The notes beneath the pieces were generated by a model that had not been told where the DNA came from, did no database searches, and saw only the letters and a program-made list of their open reading frames with translations. From NCBI RefSeq assembly GCF_014643175.1, contig NZ_BMJH01000004.1:163031-227030 (forward strand): a stretch of 64,000 bases of DNA, in the 5' to 3' direction. This document shows positions 20,586-29,501 of this stretch, in pieces (within the stretch, counting starts at the first letter, position 1; every line of letters begins with the position of its first letter). The position numbers and the translations under genes were made by a program. The DNA comes from Hoyosella rhizosphaerae (GTDB lineage: Bacteria; Actinomycetota; Actinomycetes; Mycobacteriales; Mycobacteriaceae).

Positions 20586-20819
20586 ATGTTGATGCTGCTT
20601 CTTGGGCTCATGGCAGTAGCGGTGCTGGTCCTGCTGCTTCTTGTGGTGGCGCGCATGCTTGAGGCGCCGCCACAAAACCCTGAGTTGCCGCCTTCTCCTC
20701 GTCAACGGAGCGCGGCAGAGGAGGAGTTGCGGCGCAGGTTCGCAGCGGGCGAGATAAACGAGATTGAGTTCATTGAGAAGCAAGCGATTCTTCGGATGGA
20801 CGACGAGAACCCCGAGTGA
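20586..20819 (+). CDS. SHOCT-domain small membrane protein
   Basis: This 77-residue protein has an N-terminal transmembrane helix (about residues 1-22, Leu/Val rich) followed by a cytoplasmic tail ending in a SHOCT motif (EEELRRRFAAGEINEIEFIEK). SHOCT motifs are short oligomerisation or targeting segments, often at C-termini. It starts at ATG 20586; the longer frame from 20523 lacks support. The function is unknown. It precedes hemL by about 60 bp. Confidence 0.75.
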   Translation: MLMLLLGLMAVAVLVLLLLVVARMLEAPPQNPELPPSPRQRSAAEEELRRRFAAGEINEIEFIEKQAILRMDDENPE

Positions 20820-20880
20820 TAACCGAACGTACTACGACCCGTAGTGGACCGATTTGCATTCAACTGGAACACTAGGAGGG

Positions 20881-22215
20881 GTGAACTCTCCACTCGGGTC
20901 GTCAGGTGTCCCACTTTCCGCACAACTTTTTGACCGTGCTTCCCTAGTCACCCCAGGTGGAGTGAATTCTCCCGTTCGTGCCTTCGGCGCGGTAGGAGGG
21001 GTTCCACGGTTTATTCGTGAAGCTCGCGGCTGCTGGCTAGTCGACGTCGACGGGAATCGGTACGTTGACCTAATTTGTTCCTGGGGCCCGATGATCTTGG
21101 GGCACGCCCACCCCGCTGTGGTGGAGGCAGTTCGAGAGACTGCGGTTCACGGCCTGTCGTTTGGCGCTCCCACTGAGGGGGAGGTGCTGCTTGCGGAGGA
21201 GATTGTTCGTCGCGTGGCACCTGTGGAGCAGGTTCGGCTTGTGAATTCGGGCACAGAAGCGACTATGAGCGCGGTGCGATTGGTTCGTGGGTTCACCAAC
21301 CGAAACAAGATCATCAAGTTCGCTGGTTGCTATCACGGCCATGTCGATTCACTGCTCGCGGACGCGGGCTCAGGTGTTGCTACGTTCGCACTTCCCACTT
21401 CTCCGGGAGTGACGGGCGCACAGGCAAGCGACACTATCGTCCTGCCTTACAACGATCTCAACGCCGTTCGGGAAGCTTTCGCACAGCACCCAGGGGAGAT
21501 CGCGGGAATCATCACTGAAGCTGCGGCCGGAAACATGGGCGCAGTACCTCCACTGCCAGGCTTCAACGCCGGCCTGAAGCAGCTGTGCCACGACAATGGT
21601 GCGCTGCTCATCATGGACGAAGTAATGACAGGATTCCGCGTAAGCAACGCAGGCTGGTACGGGATCGATCAGGTCGCGGGCGATCTATATACCTTCGGGA
21701 AGGTCATGAGCGGTGGACTTCCCGCAGCGGCATTCGGTGGACGCCGTGACGTCATGAGTCACCTCGCCCCACTCGGCGCCGTCTACCAGGCAGGAACCCT
21801 CTCCGGGAACCCTGTGGCAGTAGCAGCAGGGCTCGCGACGTTGCGTAACGCCACCGACGAGGTCTACCAAGCTCTGCGTCGCAACCACGCCGCACTGCGG
21901 GAACTCCTAGCGGACGCATTCGACACCGTCGGAATTCCGCACAGAGTTCAATCAGCCGCATCTATGGTGAGCGTGTTCTTCACGGAGCATTCCGTGCAAG
22001 ACTATGCACAGGTGAAAGCGAGCGAAACGTGGCGATACCCGGCGTTCTTCCACGCCCTGCTAGATAGGGGAGTGTATGCGCCGCCGAGTGCGTTTGAGGC
22101 CTGGTTTGTCTCAGCCGCATTGGATGATGAAGCATTCGACGTGATCGCGAATGCGATTCCCGCTGCGGCGGAGGCTGCGGCGGCGTCGTCACCACCGGAA
22201 ACTCTGAAAGCCTGA
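20881..22215 (+). CDS. hemL: Glutamate-1-semialdehyde 2,1-aminomutase
   Basis: This class III aminotransferase-fold PLP enzyme makes 5-aminolevulinate for haem. It has [26 protein letters not shown], the DEVMTGFR motif and the PLP lysine in [11 protein letters not shown]. The start is uncertain. GTG 20881 gives a normal N-terminus, but the AGGAGG at 20875-20880 touches it, leaving no spacing. TTG 20854 is the only longer in-frame choice and lacks a good site. A small palindrome (ACTACG-ACC-CGTAGT, 20832-20846) lies upstream. It begins a run resembling Rv0524-Rv0529. Confidence 0.95.
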   Translation: MNSPLGSSGVPLSAQLFDRASLVTPGGVNSPVRAFGAVGGVPRFIREARGCWLVDVDGNRYVDLICSWGPMILGHAHPAVVEAVRETAVHGLSFGAPTEGEVLLAEEIVRRVAPVEQVRLVNSGTEATMSAVRLVRGFTNRNKIIKFAGCYHGHVDSLLADAGSGVATFALPTSPGVTGAQASDTIVLPYNDLNAVREAFAQHPGEIAGIITEAAAGNMGAVPPLPGFNAGLKQLCHDNGALLIMDEVMTGFRVSNAGWYGIDQVAGDLYTFGKVMSGGLPAAAFGGRRDVMSHLAPLGAVYQAGTLSGNPVAVAAGLATLRNATDEVYQALRRNHAALRELLADAFDTVGIPHRVQSAASMVSVFFTEHSVQDYAQVKASETWRYPAFFHALLDRGVYAPPSAFEAWFVSAALDDEAFDVIANAIPAAAEAAAASSPPETLKA

Positions 22216-22246
22216 CCTGACGACATCCGCTCTAGGAAGGTGAGAC

Positions 22247-22912
22247 GTGACTGACCTCAGCACTGACCGATCTAACGCTGCCAATGCTCGGACAATTGTG
22301 CACCTCGTGCGCCATGGCGAAGTACACAACCCAAACGGAATCCTTTACGGCCGGTTGCCGGGCTTCAAGCTATCGGAGAATGGCCAGGAGCAGGCCCGAG
22401 CAGTAGCGAAGGCTTTAGAAGGCCACGACATCACTCATGTGGTTGCTTCGCCTCTGCTGCGCGCTCAACAGACCGCTGCGCCTATTGCGGGCCCACACGG
22501 GCTTGCCGTCGCTACCGATGAAGACCTCTTGGAAGCAGAGAATGAGTTCGAGGGTCTGCGCGTATCAGTAGGTGATGGAGCGCTAGGTCGCCCCCGCCAC
22601 TGGTGGAAGCTGCGCGACCCATTCACTCCGTCATGGGGTGAGCCATACCTGCAGATTGCGCACCGGATGCTCGCCGCCGTCAATACCGCACGCGCCGCAG
22701 CAGCGGGCCACGAGGCAGTTTGCGTCAGTCACCAGCTTCCAGTGTGGTCACTGCGCCGGTTCCTGCAGGGACAGCGCCTGTGGCATGACCCCCGTACACG
22801 GCAGTGCTCGTTGGCCTCGTTGACCTCGCTTGTGTACGAAGGCGACGAACTGATTGACATCGTGTACTCCGAACCGGCTGGGAAGTCGGACCCAACGGTG
22901 ACGGGTGCATGA
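22247..22912 (+). CDS. Histidine phosphatase (phosphoglycerate mutase-like) family protein
   Basis: This 221-residue member of the histidine phosphatase superfamily has the catalytic RHGE motif (LVRHGEVHN, about 21-29), VASPLLRAQQTA and the second histidine in VCVSHQLPVW. The substrate is unknown. The matching M. tuberculosis position is Rv0525. The start is GTG 22247, with an AGGAAGGTGAG site. Its stop overlaps the next start by 4 bp (ATGA), so it is translationally linked to the thioredoxin gene. Confidence 0.87.
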   Translation: MTDLSTDRSNAANARTIVHLVRHGEVHNPNGILYGRLPGFKLSENGQEQARAVAKALEGHDITHVVASPLLRAQQTAAPIAGPHGLAVATDEDLLEAENEFEGLRVSVGDGALGRPRHWWKLRDPFTPSWGEPYLQIAHRMLAAVNTARAAAAGHEAVCVSHQLPVWSLRRFLQGQRLWHDPRTRQCSLASLTSLVYEGDELIDIVYSEPAGKSDPTVTGA

Positions 22913-23508
22913 GAAGTAGACGACTGAGACTAGCAATTGCGGCAGCATGCGCTGCAGTAGTGGGCGTTGCGTCCACAGCATGTGCCACAGGCGATGACGC
23001 CGTGGCTTACGGGGGAACATTCAACTTCGTGTCCCCAGGTGGGCAGACTGAGATTTTCTACGATCCACCTGAGGAGCGGGGTTCTCTCGGAGCCCTGTCG
23101 GGTCCGTCGTTAATGAACCCTGACGAGACCTTGTCGCTTGAGGACTTTGAGGGGCAAGTTGTTGTCATTAACGTATGGGGGCAGTGGTGCGCCCCGTGCC
23201 GTACAGAGATGCCCGAGTTGCAGCGGATGTACGACAACACCAAAGAGCTTGGGGTTCAACTCGTTGGCATTAACGTGCGTGACAACGCTATTTCGAAACC
23301 GCAGGATTTCGTCACAGACTACGGTCTAACATTCCCGTCGATTTACGATCCGCCGATGCGAACATTGCTGTCGATGCGGGGGATCCCGACCAGCGTTGTT
23401 CCGATGACATTTGTGCTTGACCGCGAGCATCGGGTCGCGGCTGTGTTCTTACGCGACTTGCTCACAGAGGATGTGCAGCCGGTCGTGGAACGGTTGGCAG
23501 CTGAATGA
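22909..23508 (+). CDS. TlpA/ResA-like exported thioredoxin
   Basis: This 199-residue extracytoplasmic thioredoxin has an N-terminal signal (RRLRLAIAAACAAVVGVASTAC) with a possible lipobox, and a TlpA-type domain with the redox motif WCAPC in VWGQWCAPCRTEMPEL. The cis-proline region is IPTSVVPMTFVLD. It is thought to reduce apocytochrome c haem-binding cysteines, receiving electrons from CcdA encoded next. ATGA overlaps link it to both neighbours. It is equivalent in position to Rv0526. Confidence 0.9.
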   Translation: MRSRRLRLAIAAACAAVVGVASTACATGDDAVAYGGTFNFVSPGGQTEIFYDPPEERGSLGALSGPSLMNPDETLSLEDFEGQVVVINVWGQWCAPCRTEMPELQRMYDNTKELGVQLVGINVRDNAISKPQDFVTDYGLTFPSIYDPPMRTLLSMRGIPTSVVPMTFVLDREHRVAAVFLRDLLTEDVQPVVERLAAE

Positions 23509-24338
23509 ACACCATGCTCCTCGCGTCGTCTCTTGGCGAAACCTTTAGGTCAACCGCGGTAGACGGACCACTTTTTCTCGCATTGGTCGTCGCTGCCCTC
23601 GCCGGGCTAGTTTCGTTCGCCTCGCCCTGCGTGATCCCACTAGTGCCAGGCTATTTATCATATTTGGCAGGGCTTGTCGGTGCGGATCCGCCGCCAGCTA
23701 CGGTTGCCGAAGCCCAGCGAACTGCGACATTGACGAAGGTGCGCGACCGTACGCGATGGCGAATCGCGGGTGCAGCTGGCCTCTTCGTTGCCGGTTTTAC
23801 CGTGGTGTTCGTCCTTGCAACCGCATCCGTATTCGGCATGATCAGTGTGCTCAGCCTCAACCGCGAACTTTTGCAGCGGGTCGGTGGTGTAGTCACCATC
23901 ATTATGGGATTGGTCTTCATCGGGCTGATCCCTGCACTCCAGCGTGAAGCCCGTTTCGCCCCCAAAAAGTTCACCTCACTTGCCGGCGCACCCGTCCTCG
24001 GTGGCGTGTTTGGACTTGGGTGGACACCATGTTTGGGTCCCACATTGGCCGGGGTTATTTCCCTCGCGGCTGGCACAGAAGGTGCTACCGCTGCGCGGGG
24101 CGTCATGCTCATCGTGGCGTACTGCCTTGGGCTCGGCTTACCCTTCATCGTGTTGGCGTTTGGTTCAGCGTCGGCCCTGCGTGGAGTGGGGTGGCTTCGT
24201 CGAAATGCTCGCGCGGTACAGATTTTCGGTGGCCTCATGTTGATTGCTGTGGGGATCGCGCTAGTTACTGGCGCGTGGGAAGTATTTGTCAGTTGGGTGC
24301 GTGACGCGTTCATCACCGATACAACTTTGCCGATCTGA
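23505..24338 (+). CDS. ccdA: Cytochrome c biogenesis protein CcdA
   Basis: This 277-residue integral membrane protein of the DsbD-beta family carries reductant across the membrane. It has SFASPCVIPLVPGYLSYLAG in helix 1 and WTPCLGPTLAG in helix 4; these two cysteines form the redox pair. About six to seven hydrophobic segments are visible. A 4-bp start/stop overlap with the thioredoxin gene supports a single electron-transfer unit. It is equivalent to Rv0527. Confidence 0.94.
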   Translation: MNTMLLASSLGETFRSTAVDGPLFLALVVAALAGLVSFASPCVIPLVPGYLSYLAGLVGADPPPATVAEAQRTATLTKVRDRTRWRIAGAAGLFVAGFTVVFVLATASVFGMISVLSLNRELLQRVGGVVTIIMGLVFIGLIPALQREARFAPKKFTSLAGAPVLGGVFGLGWTPCLGPTLAGVISLAAGTEGATAARGVMLIVAYCLGLGLPFIVLAFGSASALRGVGWLRRNARAVQIFGGLMLIAVGIALVTGAWEVFVSWVRDAFITDTTLPI

Positions 24339-24345
24339 TCGTCGA

Positions 24346-25983
24346 GTGAACACGGGGACAGATGTGCTGGCGGCAACCAAGCAGAAGGAGACGGTTCTCA
24401 TCAGGCGTGTCACAAAACCTATGCGGATGGTTTGGCGCAACCTGACGAGCATGGGTACAGCGTTGGTGTTGCTGTTTCTGCTAGCAGTAGCAGCGATCCC
24501 TGGTGCATTGCTTCCGCAGCGCAGCCTCAATACGCAACGGGTCAACGAATATATTGCGGAGCAGCCCACAATCGGCCCGATTTTGGATCGATTCGGATTC
24601 TTCGATGTCTTCAGTAGCTTTTGGTTCACCGCAATCTATGCGCTGCTGTTCATCTCCCTCATCGGTTGCATCGTGCCTCGGGCGGTCGATCATTGGCACG
24701 CCCTGCGAGCTCCCGTTGTTCGTGTGCCGCGAAACCTAGCGAGGCTTCCAAAACACCGGGTTGGCACACTCGAGGGCACTCCTGATGATGTCGCGGCTAC
24801 CGCTCAGCAGATGTTGCGCAGGTGGAGGGTCAGCGTCCGAAAGAACGGATCCGACGTTGAGATTTCGGCTGAGCGAGGACACTCACGCGAACTCGGAAAC
24901 CTGGTCTTTCACGTTGCGCTGGTATTCGTCCTCGCCGCTGTTGCGATAGGAAGGGTGCTTGGCTACGAAGGTTCAGTCATTGTGGTCGCCAACGGCGGTC
25001 CCGGGATCTGCACAGGCAGCCCGGCTGTCTACGACTCATTTCGGGCTGGTCAGGGTGTTGACGGAACCGAACTGACCCCATTTTGTGTCCGGGTCAACGA
25101 CTTTACTGCCGACTACCTTCCAACCGGGCAGGCTGAGATGTTCACATCGAACATCGAATACCAAGCAGGCGACGATCTAGCTACCAATACTTGGCGCCCT
25201 TACCGGCTGCGCGTGAACGAACCACTGAGAGTGGAAGGCGATCGCCTCTACCTCATCGGCCACGGCTACGCTCCTACATTCACGGTGACGTTCCCCAACG
25301 GGGAGTCCCGCACGGAAACTCTGCAATTCGCGCCCGAAGATGCCACCTCGTTCTTGAGCTCGGGCGCGATGCGCTTTGACCCGCCCGGCGGCTTGTACGG
25401 CACCAGTGACGAGCGGCGACAAAACCAGATCGCTATCGAAGGATTGTTCGCCCCTACCGCCTTTTTCCACGAAGAGAACCTACTGACGTCGGTTTTCCCT
25501 GCAATGACCGATCCGGCAGTGGCTATCGATATCTACCGAGGCGACATTGGTTTGGACACAGGGCGCGCGCAGAATATCTTCACCCTCGATCAGTCTTTGA
25601 TCGAGCAGGAACGGCTGGTCCGGCAAGCGCGAGTGAACTTGTACCCAGGCGAGGTTGAGGTACTCGACGATGGGACAGAAGTCCGCTTTGACGGCGCGGA
25701 TGAGTGGGTGTCGTTGCAGGTGTCACACGACCCCATGCAAGGGCTAGTTTTGGTATCGGCGATCGCAATGACACTTGGCCTTGTGGGATCACTCCTCATT
25801 ACCCGCCGACGCGTATGGTTGCGAATTTCACCCGAGGGTGGTGACACTCACAGTGATTCACGACGTACCGTAGTAGACATTGGTGGCCTGGCGCGCACAG
25901 ACCAGGCCGGTTGGGGGCCGGAGTTCGACAAGTTGTGCGACCGTCTCGGAGTGCGTGAAGCCACGCATCGCGATGGTGCATGA
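24346..25983 (+). CDS. resB: Cytochrome c biogenesis protein ResB/Ccs1
   Basis: This roughly 545-residue protein has three N-terminal transmembrane helices (around MGTALVLLFLLAVAAIPGALL, FWFTAIYALLFISLIGCIV and LGNLVFHVALVFVLAAVAI), a large outside domain and a C-terminal helix (LVSAIAMTLGLVGSLLI). ResB and CcsA together form the system II haem-lyase complex. The start is taken at GTG 24346, 8 bp after ccdA; a GTG six codons later is also possible. It is equivalent to Rv0528. Confidence 0.92.
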   Translation: MNTGTDVLAATKQKETVLIRRVTKPMRMVWRNLTSMGTALVLLFLLAVAAIPGALLPQRSLNTQRVNEYIAEQPTIGPILDRFGFFDVFSSFWFTAIYALLFISLIGCIVPRAVDHWHALRAPVVRVPRNLARLPKHRVGTLEGTPDDVAATAQQMLRRWRVSVRKNGSDVEISAERGHSRELGNLVFHVALVFVLAAVAIGRVLGYEGSVIVVANGGPGICTGSPAVYDSFRAGQGVDGTELTPFCVRVNDFTADYLPTGQAEMFTSNIEYQAGDDLATNTWRPYRLRVNEPLRVEGDRLYLIGHGYAPTFTVTFPNGESRTETLQFAPEDATSFLSSGAMRFDPPGGLYGTSDERRQNQIAIEGLFAPTAFFHEENLLTSVFPAMTDPAVAIDIYRGDIGLDTGRAQNIFTLDQSLIEQERLVRQARVNLYPGEVEVLDDGTEVRFDGADEWVSLQVSHDPMQGLVLVSAIAMTLGLVGSLLITRRRVWLRISPEGGDTHSDSRRTVVDIGGLARTDQAGWGPEFDKLCDRLGVREATHRDGA

Positions 25984-26021
25984 CGTGAACAAACCCGACA
26001 CTGAGTTAATCGGAGAGCCGC

Positions 26022-26990
26022 ATGGATATTGATCCAGAACTTGCCCGTTTGAGCGATTTGAGCTTTCAAACGACCTTTGCTATTTATGTGCTCGCCATGC
26101 TGATGTTCGCGGGCCAGTACGCATCGTCGCAAGTGAAGAAGTCTCAACAGCGAGAGCTCATTGGCGCACCCGTTGCCGGGGAGGGCAAGCCGGGCATTAA
26201 GCTGTCGCCTCAGCAGGCAAAACGGTCGTGGTTCGAGAAGTTCGGCGGGATGGGCTATGCGCTTGTTGTGATCGGCGCAGGATTCCACCTAGCGTCAATT
26301 GTGCTGCGTGGACTATCAACAGATCGCTTCCCGCTTGGCAATATGTACGAGTTCGTGTCAGCGATGGTGTTGACCGCAGTAGTGTCTGGGCTCATTATTG
26401 TTCGCAAACGTGAACACAGGCCGCTGTGGATCTTCATTCTTGTTCCCGTTGTGCTGCTCGTCTTCCTTGCGGGAACGGTGCTGTATGCAGATGCGGCACC
26501 AGTTGTCCCGGCATTGCGTTCATTCTGGCTTCCCATTCACGTCACACTTGCCGTTCTCGGTAGTGGACTGTTTCTCGTTGCCGGTGTTGCCAGTGTGATG
26601 TTCCTCTTCCGTGTTCGTCGCCCAGAAGGCGAGGAAGGCTCCGGTTTTCTCGGTGGGGTGGCTGACCGGTTGCCATCAGCGCAAACTTTGGACCGCATTG
26701 CTTACCGGTCGACGATCATTGCATTTCCGGTATTCGGGCTCGGTGTAATTCTGGGTGCGGTATGGGCTGAAGCTGCCTGGGGACGTTTCTGGGGCTGGGA
26801 CCCGAAAGAAACAATGTCGTTTGTGACCTGGGTTGTATACGCGGCGTACTTGCATGCTCGAGCAACTGCTGGGTGGCGTGACGTCAAGGCGGCGTGGATC
26901 AATGTTGTGGGCTTCCTCGCCATCGTGTTCAACCTGTTCTTCATCAACATGGTGGTGTCAGGTTTGCACTCGTATGCGGGCCTAAACTAG
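26022..26990 (+). CDS. ccsA: Cytochrome c biogenesis protein CcsA/ResC
   Basis: This 322-residue polytopic membrane protein has the tryptophan-rich haem-handling motif WGRFWGWDPKETMSFVTW, flanked by histidines (HVTLAVLGSG; GLHSYAGLN), the hallmark of the system II haem lyase. It works with the ResB encoded 38 bp upstream to attach haem to apocytochromes outside the membrane. It is equivalent to Rv0529. Confidence 0.95.
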   Translation: MDIDPELARLSDLSFQTTFAIYVLAMLMFAGQYASSQVKKSQQRELIGAPVAGEGKPGIKLSPQQAKRSWFEKFGGMGYALVVIGAGFHLASIVLRGLSTDRFPLGNMYEFVSAMVLTAVVSGLIIVRKREHRPLWIFILVPVVLLVFLAGTVLYADAAPVVPALRSFWLPIHVTLAVLGSGLFLVAGVASVMFLFRVRRPEGEEGSGFLGGVADRLPSAQTLDRIAYRSTIIAFPVFGLGVILGAVWAEAAWGRFWGWDPKETMSFVTWVVYAAYLHARATAGWRDVKAAWINVVGFLAIVFNLFFINMVVSGLHSYAGLN

Positions 26991-27151
26991 ACAAATCCGC
27001 AGTCTGACAAATGCCCAAGATCCCATAATTCGGGAGTAAAGGGCCGTTCAATTTGCGTTCACTTTGAACTTCAGGCTTACTATTTTCGGCGGTAAATCGG
27101 GGGATTTCCGCAACCAGTTTCTTTGGTTCCGCGCTTCAGGGGGAGGTGGCG

Positions 27152-28321
27152 ATGACCAAATCGGTCGCTAGCCATGCATTTTTTTCGGAGTCACAGCATT
27201 CCAGCGAGACCAACGGGGAGCCGCTATGGGCTCAACCTACGGTGAATGCCAATAGTTCGGCGTTCAACGAACCGGCCGTCTCGGCCAAGGTTCCTGCTCG
27301 GACAGGCGCTGAGACCGCGAAACCAGCCGAGACCAAGGTCGCGGCGACGGTGGAGACTCGGTCGGTGCAGGCTAAAACACAGGGGCACCGCGCCACGCCA
27401 ACGTCGTGGGACCTATCAAGCGAAGTACTGCTAAAGCCTGTCAAAGCGGCGCCGCGCAGCGGATGGCGCAAAGCCGTTTACTCCTGCACTGGCGGGTCAG
27501 TAAACCTCGGTGACAGCAGGAAAGAAGCGCATCTCGCAGAATTGTCGGCAACGATCAAGGCGCCCCTGTACGGCTGTCACAAGATCGCAGTTCTCAGCCT
27601 CAAAGGCGGGGTAGGCAAGACCACCGTTACCGCTGCGGTCGGATCAACATTCGCGTCATTGCGCGGGGACCGCGTCATTGCGGTTGACGCCAACCCCGAC
27701 CGTGGCACGTTGAGCAACAAACTGCAGGTAGACACTGATGCCACTGTTCGTGACCTGCTACAGCGTGGCGCCGATATTCAGCGCTACAGCGATGTTCGAG
27801 CCTTTACCTCGCAGGCGCAGAGTCGCCTCGAAGTGTTGGCATCAGATACAGATCCCGCCGTGTCTGAGGCGTTCAGCGCGCAGGACTATGGCGACGTACT
27901 CGATGTTCTTGAGCGGTTCTACAACCTTGTCCTGACCGACTGTGGAACCGGCCTGATGCATTCGGCGATGAGTGGTGTTCTCGACAGTGCTGATGCGCTC
28001 ATCATCGTTAGTTCAGGCTCTGTGGACGGTGCGCGTAGTGCATCCGCCACCATGGATTGGCTGGAGGCGCACGGCCATTCAGCGCTTGTCGACAAATCCG
28101 TCACAGTCATCAACGCCGCACGCCCTAAATCAGGCAAGGTGAATCTCGATCGTGTTGTCGAGCACTTCCAACAACGTAGCCGCGCGGTCCGTCTACTTCC
28201 GTTCGACCCTCATCTTGAAGAGGGCGCAGAGATTGATATGGATAGGTTGCGGCCTGCAACCAAACTCGCCTTGATGGAACTTGCGGCGACACTTGCTGGA
28301 GGGTTTACCGGAAAGCCTTGA
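27152..28321 (+). CDS. EspI-type MinD/ParA-like ATPase
   Basis: This 389-residue protein has a low-complexity Ala/Thr/Pro-rich N-terminus (about 1-95) and a P-loop domain with the deviant Walker A SLKGGVGKTTVTAAVGS (KGGVGKTT near 151-158), IAVDANPDRGTLS and LTDCGTGL. The preceding SGWRKAVYSCTGGSVNLG segment is typical of ATPases found near type VII (ESX) secretion loci, such as EspI. No ESX genes are in this window. In M. tuberculosis Rv0530 occupies this place. The start is ATG 27152, with GGGAGG spaced 5 bp; the GTG two codons earlier overlaps the site. A strong terminator follows. Confidence 0.82.
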   Translation: MTKSVASHAFFSESQHSSETNGEPLWAQPTVNANSSAFNEPAVSAKVPARTGAETAKPAETKVAATVETRSVQAKTQGHRATPTSWDLSSEVLLKPVKAAPRSGWRKAVYSCTGGSVNLGDSRKEAHLAELSATIKAPLYGCHKIAVLSLKGGVGKTTVTAAVGSTFASLRGDRVIAVDANPDRGTLSNKLQVDTDATVRDLLQRGADIQRYSDVRAFTSQAQSRLEVLASDTDPAVSEAFSAQDYGDVLDVLERFYNLVLTDCGTGLMHSAMSGVLDSADALIIVSSGSVDGARSASATMDWLEAHGHSALVDKSVTVINAARPKSGKVNLDRVVEHFQQRSRAVRLLPFDPHLEEGAEIDMDRLRPATKLALMELAATLAGGFTGKP

Positions 28322-28331
28322 TATTCAAGCT

Positions 28332-28377
28332 AAAACGGTGGTGGGGTCCGTCTTTCGACGGACCCCACCACCGTTTT
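28332..28377. terminator. Strong bidirectional terminator after the MinD-like gene
   Basis: A perfect 21-bp inverted repeat (28332-28352 and 28357-28377, loop TTTC) has AAAA at one end and TTTT at the other, so it can terminate from both sides. It separates the cytochrome c maturation run from the minus-strand small genes. Confidence 0.92.
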
Positions 28378-28452
28378 CAGCACCCGAAGGTTACGGGCGC
28401 ACTATCACCGGGACTTGTTTGCACCGGCTCCAGATCTTGCTGATTCGCGATT

Positions 28453-28656
28453 TTACTGGGGTGTGTCATCGCTGTGCGGGTCGCGGTTTTCCCGTTGCGC
28501 GTCACGCTTGAGTCGCCACAGAAAGTCTGGATCGTCATCCGGACCCACGACGCGGGGCGTGTTGTCTACACGTCCCAAAAGCGTTGGGCCAAATGCCCGC
28601 CACATCAGCACTGCGAGAACTATCAGCCCGACTATTGCCAAAAACCAAATCACCAC
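28453..28656 (-). CDS. Small membrane protein of unknown function
   Basis: This 67-residue protein has one N-terminal transmembrane helix (VIWFLAIVGLIVLAVLMWRAF, about 2-22) followed by a short charged cytoplasmic tail with DDDPDFLWRLKRDAQRE. Similar small proteins with a PDDDPxFLxxL tail occur in related actinobacteria, as far as I recall. The start ATG has a GGAGG site in the reverse strand just upstream. The function is unknown. Confidence 0.7.
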   Translation of the reverse strand: MVIWFLAIVGLIVLAVLMWRAFGPTLLGRVDNTPRVVGPDDDPDFLWRLKRDAQRENRDPHSDDTPQ

Positions 28657-28772
28657 GCACCTCCTTAACTACGAGAGTAGACGCTTCGGACGCAACAACG
28701 CCAGAACGCCATTTGCGGCGAAAGGGCGCGTTGTTCCGTTGCTTCAGTAGCAGGAGGTGGCGTCGTTGGTGC

Positions 28773-28979
28773 CTAGTGATGTGCCTCGGAGGTTAGGCGT
28801 GCATGAAGTTCGCGAACCTCAGACTCGCGGAAACGGCGATGTCCACCTGGCGTGCGAAGCGAACCGAGGCGACCAGCGAGGGCCCACCGAGAAACAGTCT
28901 TGGGGTCGACGCTGAAGAGTGATGCGACCTGTCCCGGGGTGAGTAGGCGCTCTGTGCTTTCAAATGCAATGGCAGTCAT
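28773..28979 (-). CDS. bldC: BldC-family DNA-binding protein (MerR-like helix-turn-helix)
   Basis: This 68-residue protein is almost entirely a winged helix-turn-helix: LLTPGQVASLFSVDPKTVSRWALAGRLGSLRTPGGHRRFRESEV. This is the BldC pattern. In Streptomyces BldC binds direct repeats cooperatively and controls the onset of development. The role in mycolate actinomycetes is less clear. The start ATG is preceded on the reverse strand by GAAGGAG. Confidence 0.88.
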   Translation of the reverse strand: MTAIAFESTERLLTPGQVASLFSVDPKTVSRWALAGRLGSLRTPGGHRRFRESEVRELHARLTSEAHH

Positions 28980-29144
28980 GTCCGTGCTCCTTCGGTTTGT
29001 GACCGTGTGAACAATCGTAATAGTGGCACCTCAACTGCCAGGTACTCGAACGGTACGTATTTAGTAAAGTGGAGGTAAGGGACCAAGCGGGCAATTCACC
29101 CAAGCGTAAAGTCGGAATTTTGCAGCAGTAGGTACCCTGTACAT

Positions 29145-29501
29145 GTGAGTGAAACCCCTCAGGAAAATGAACACGGTGCCATTTCGTCGTCGCGGACTCA
29201 TACACGCGGTTCGCTGATGCGCGATATTGCACTCTTTACAGTTGCACGCTTACTTCTTGCGCTCGCCTTAGCTGCTGCCATCATCGGTGTCGCAGCGCTC
29301 TTCGGCGTGCAGATCTACCCGCTTGTCGCTCTGCTGTTTGCTGTGCTGATAGCGATGCCTTTGTCGTTTGTGCTGTTTCGCCCACTGCGGTCACGAATCA
29401 ACGAGGCTATCGCCGCTGTGGATGAGCAACGCCGTCAACAGCGAGCTGAGCTTGAGGCAAAGTTGAGGTCAGGGCCAGCAGGTGGCACCCAGTCACGCTG
29501 A
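29145..29501 (+). CDS. DUF4229 membrane protein
   Basis: This 118-residue protein starts at GTG. It has a polar N-terminus (about 1-28), two transmembrane helices ([20 protein letters not shown] and [20 protein letters not shown]), then a charged helical tail ([20 protein letters not shown]). This architecture matches DUF4229, of unknown function. The 3' end overlaps the next gene by 20 bp, so the two may be co-translated. Confidence 0.75.
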   Translation: MSETPQENEHGAISSSRTHTRGSLMRDIALFTVARLLLALALAAAIIGVAALFGVQIYPLVALLFAVLIAMPLSFVLFRPLRSRINEAIAAVDEQRRQQRAELEAKLRSGPAGGTQSR

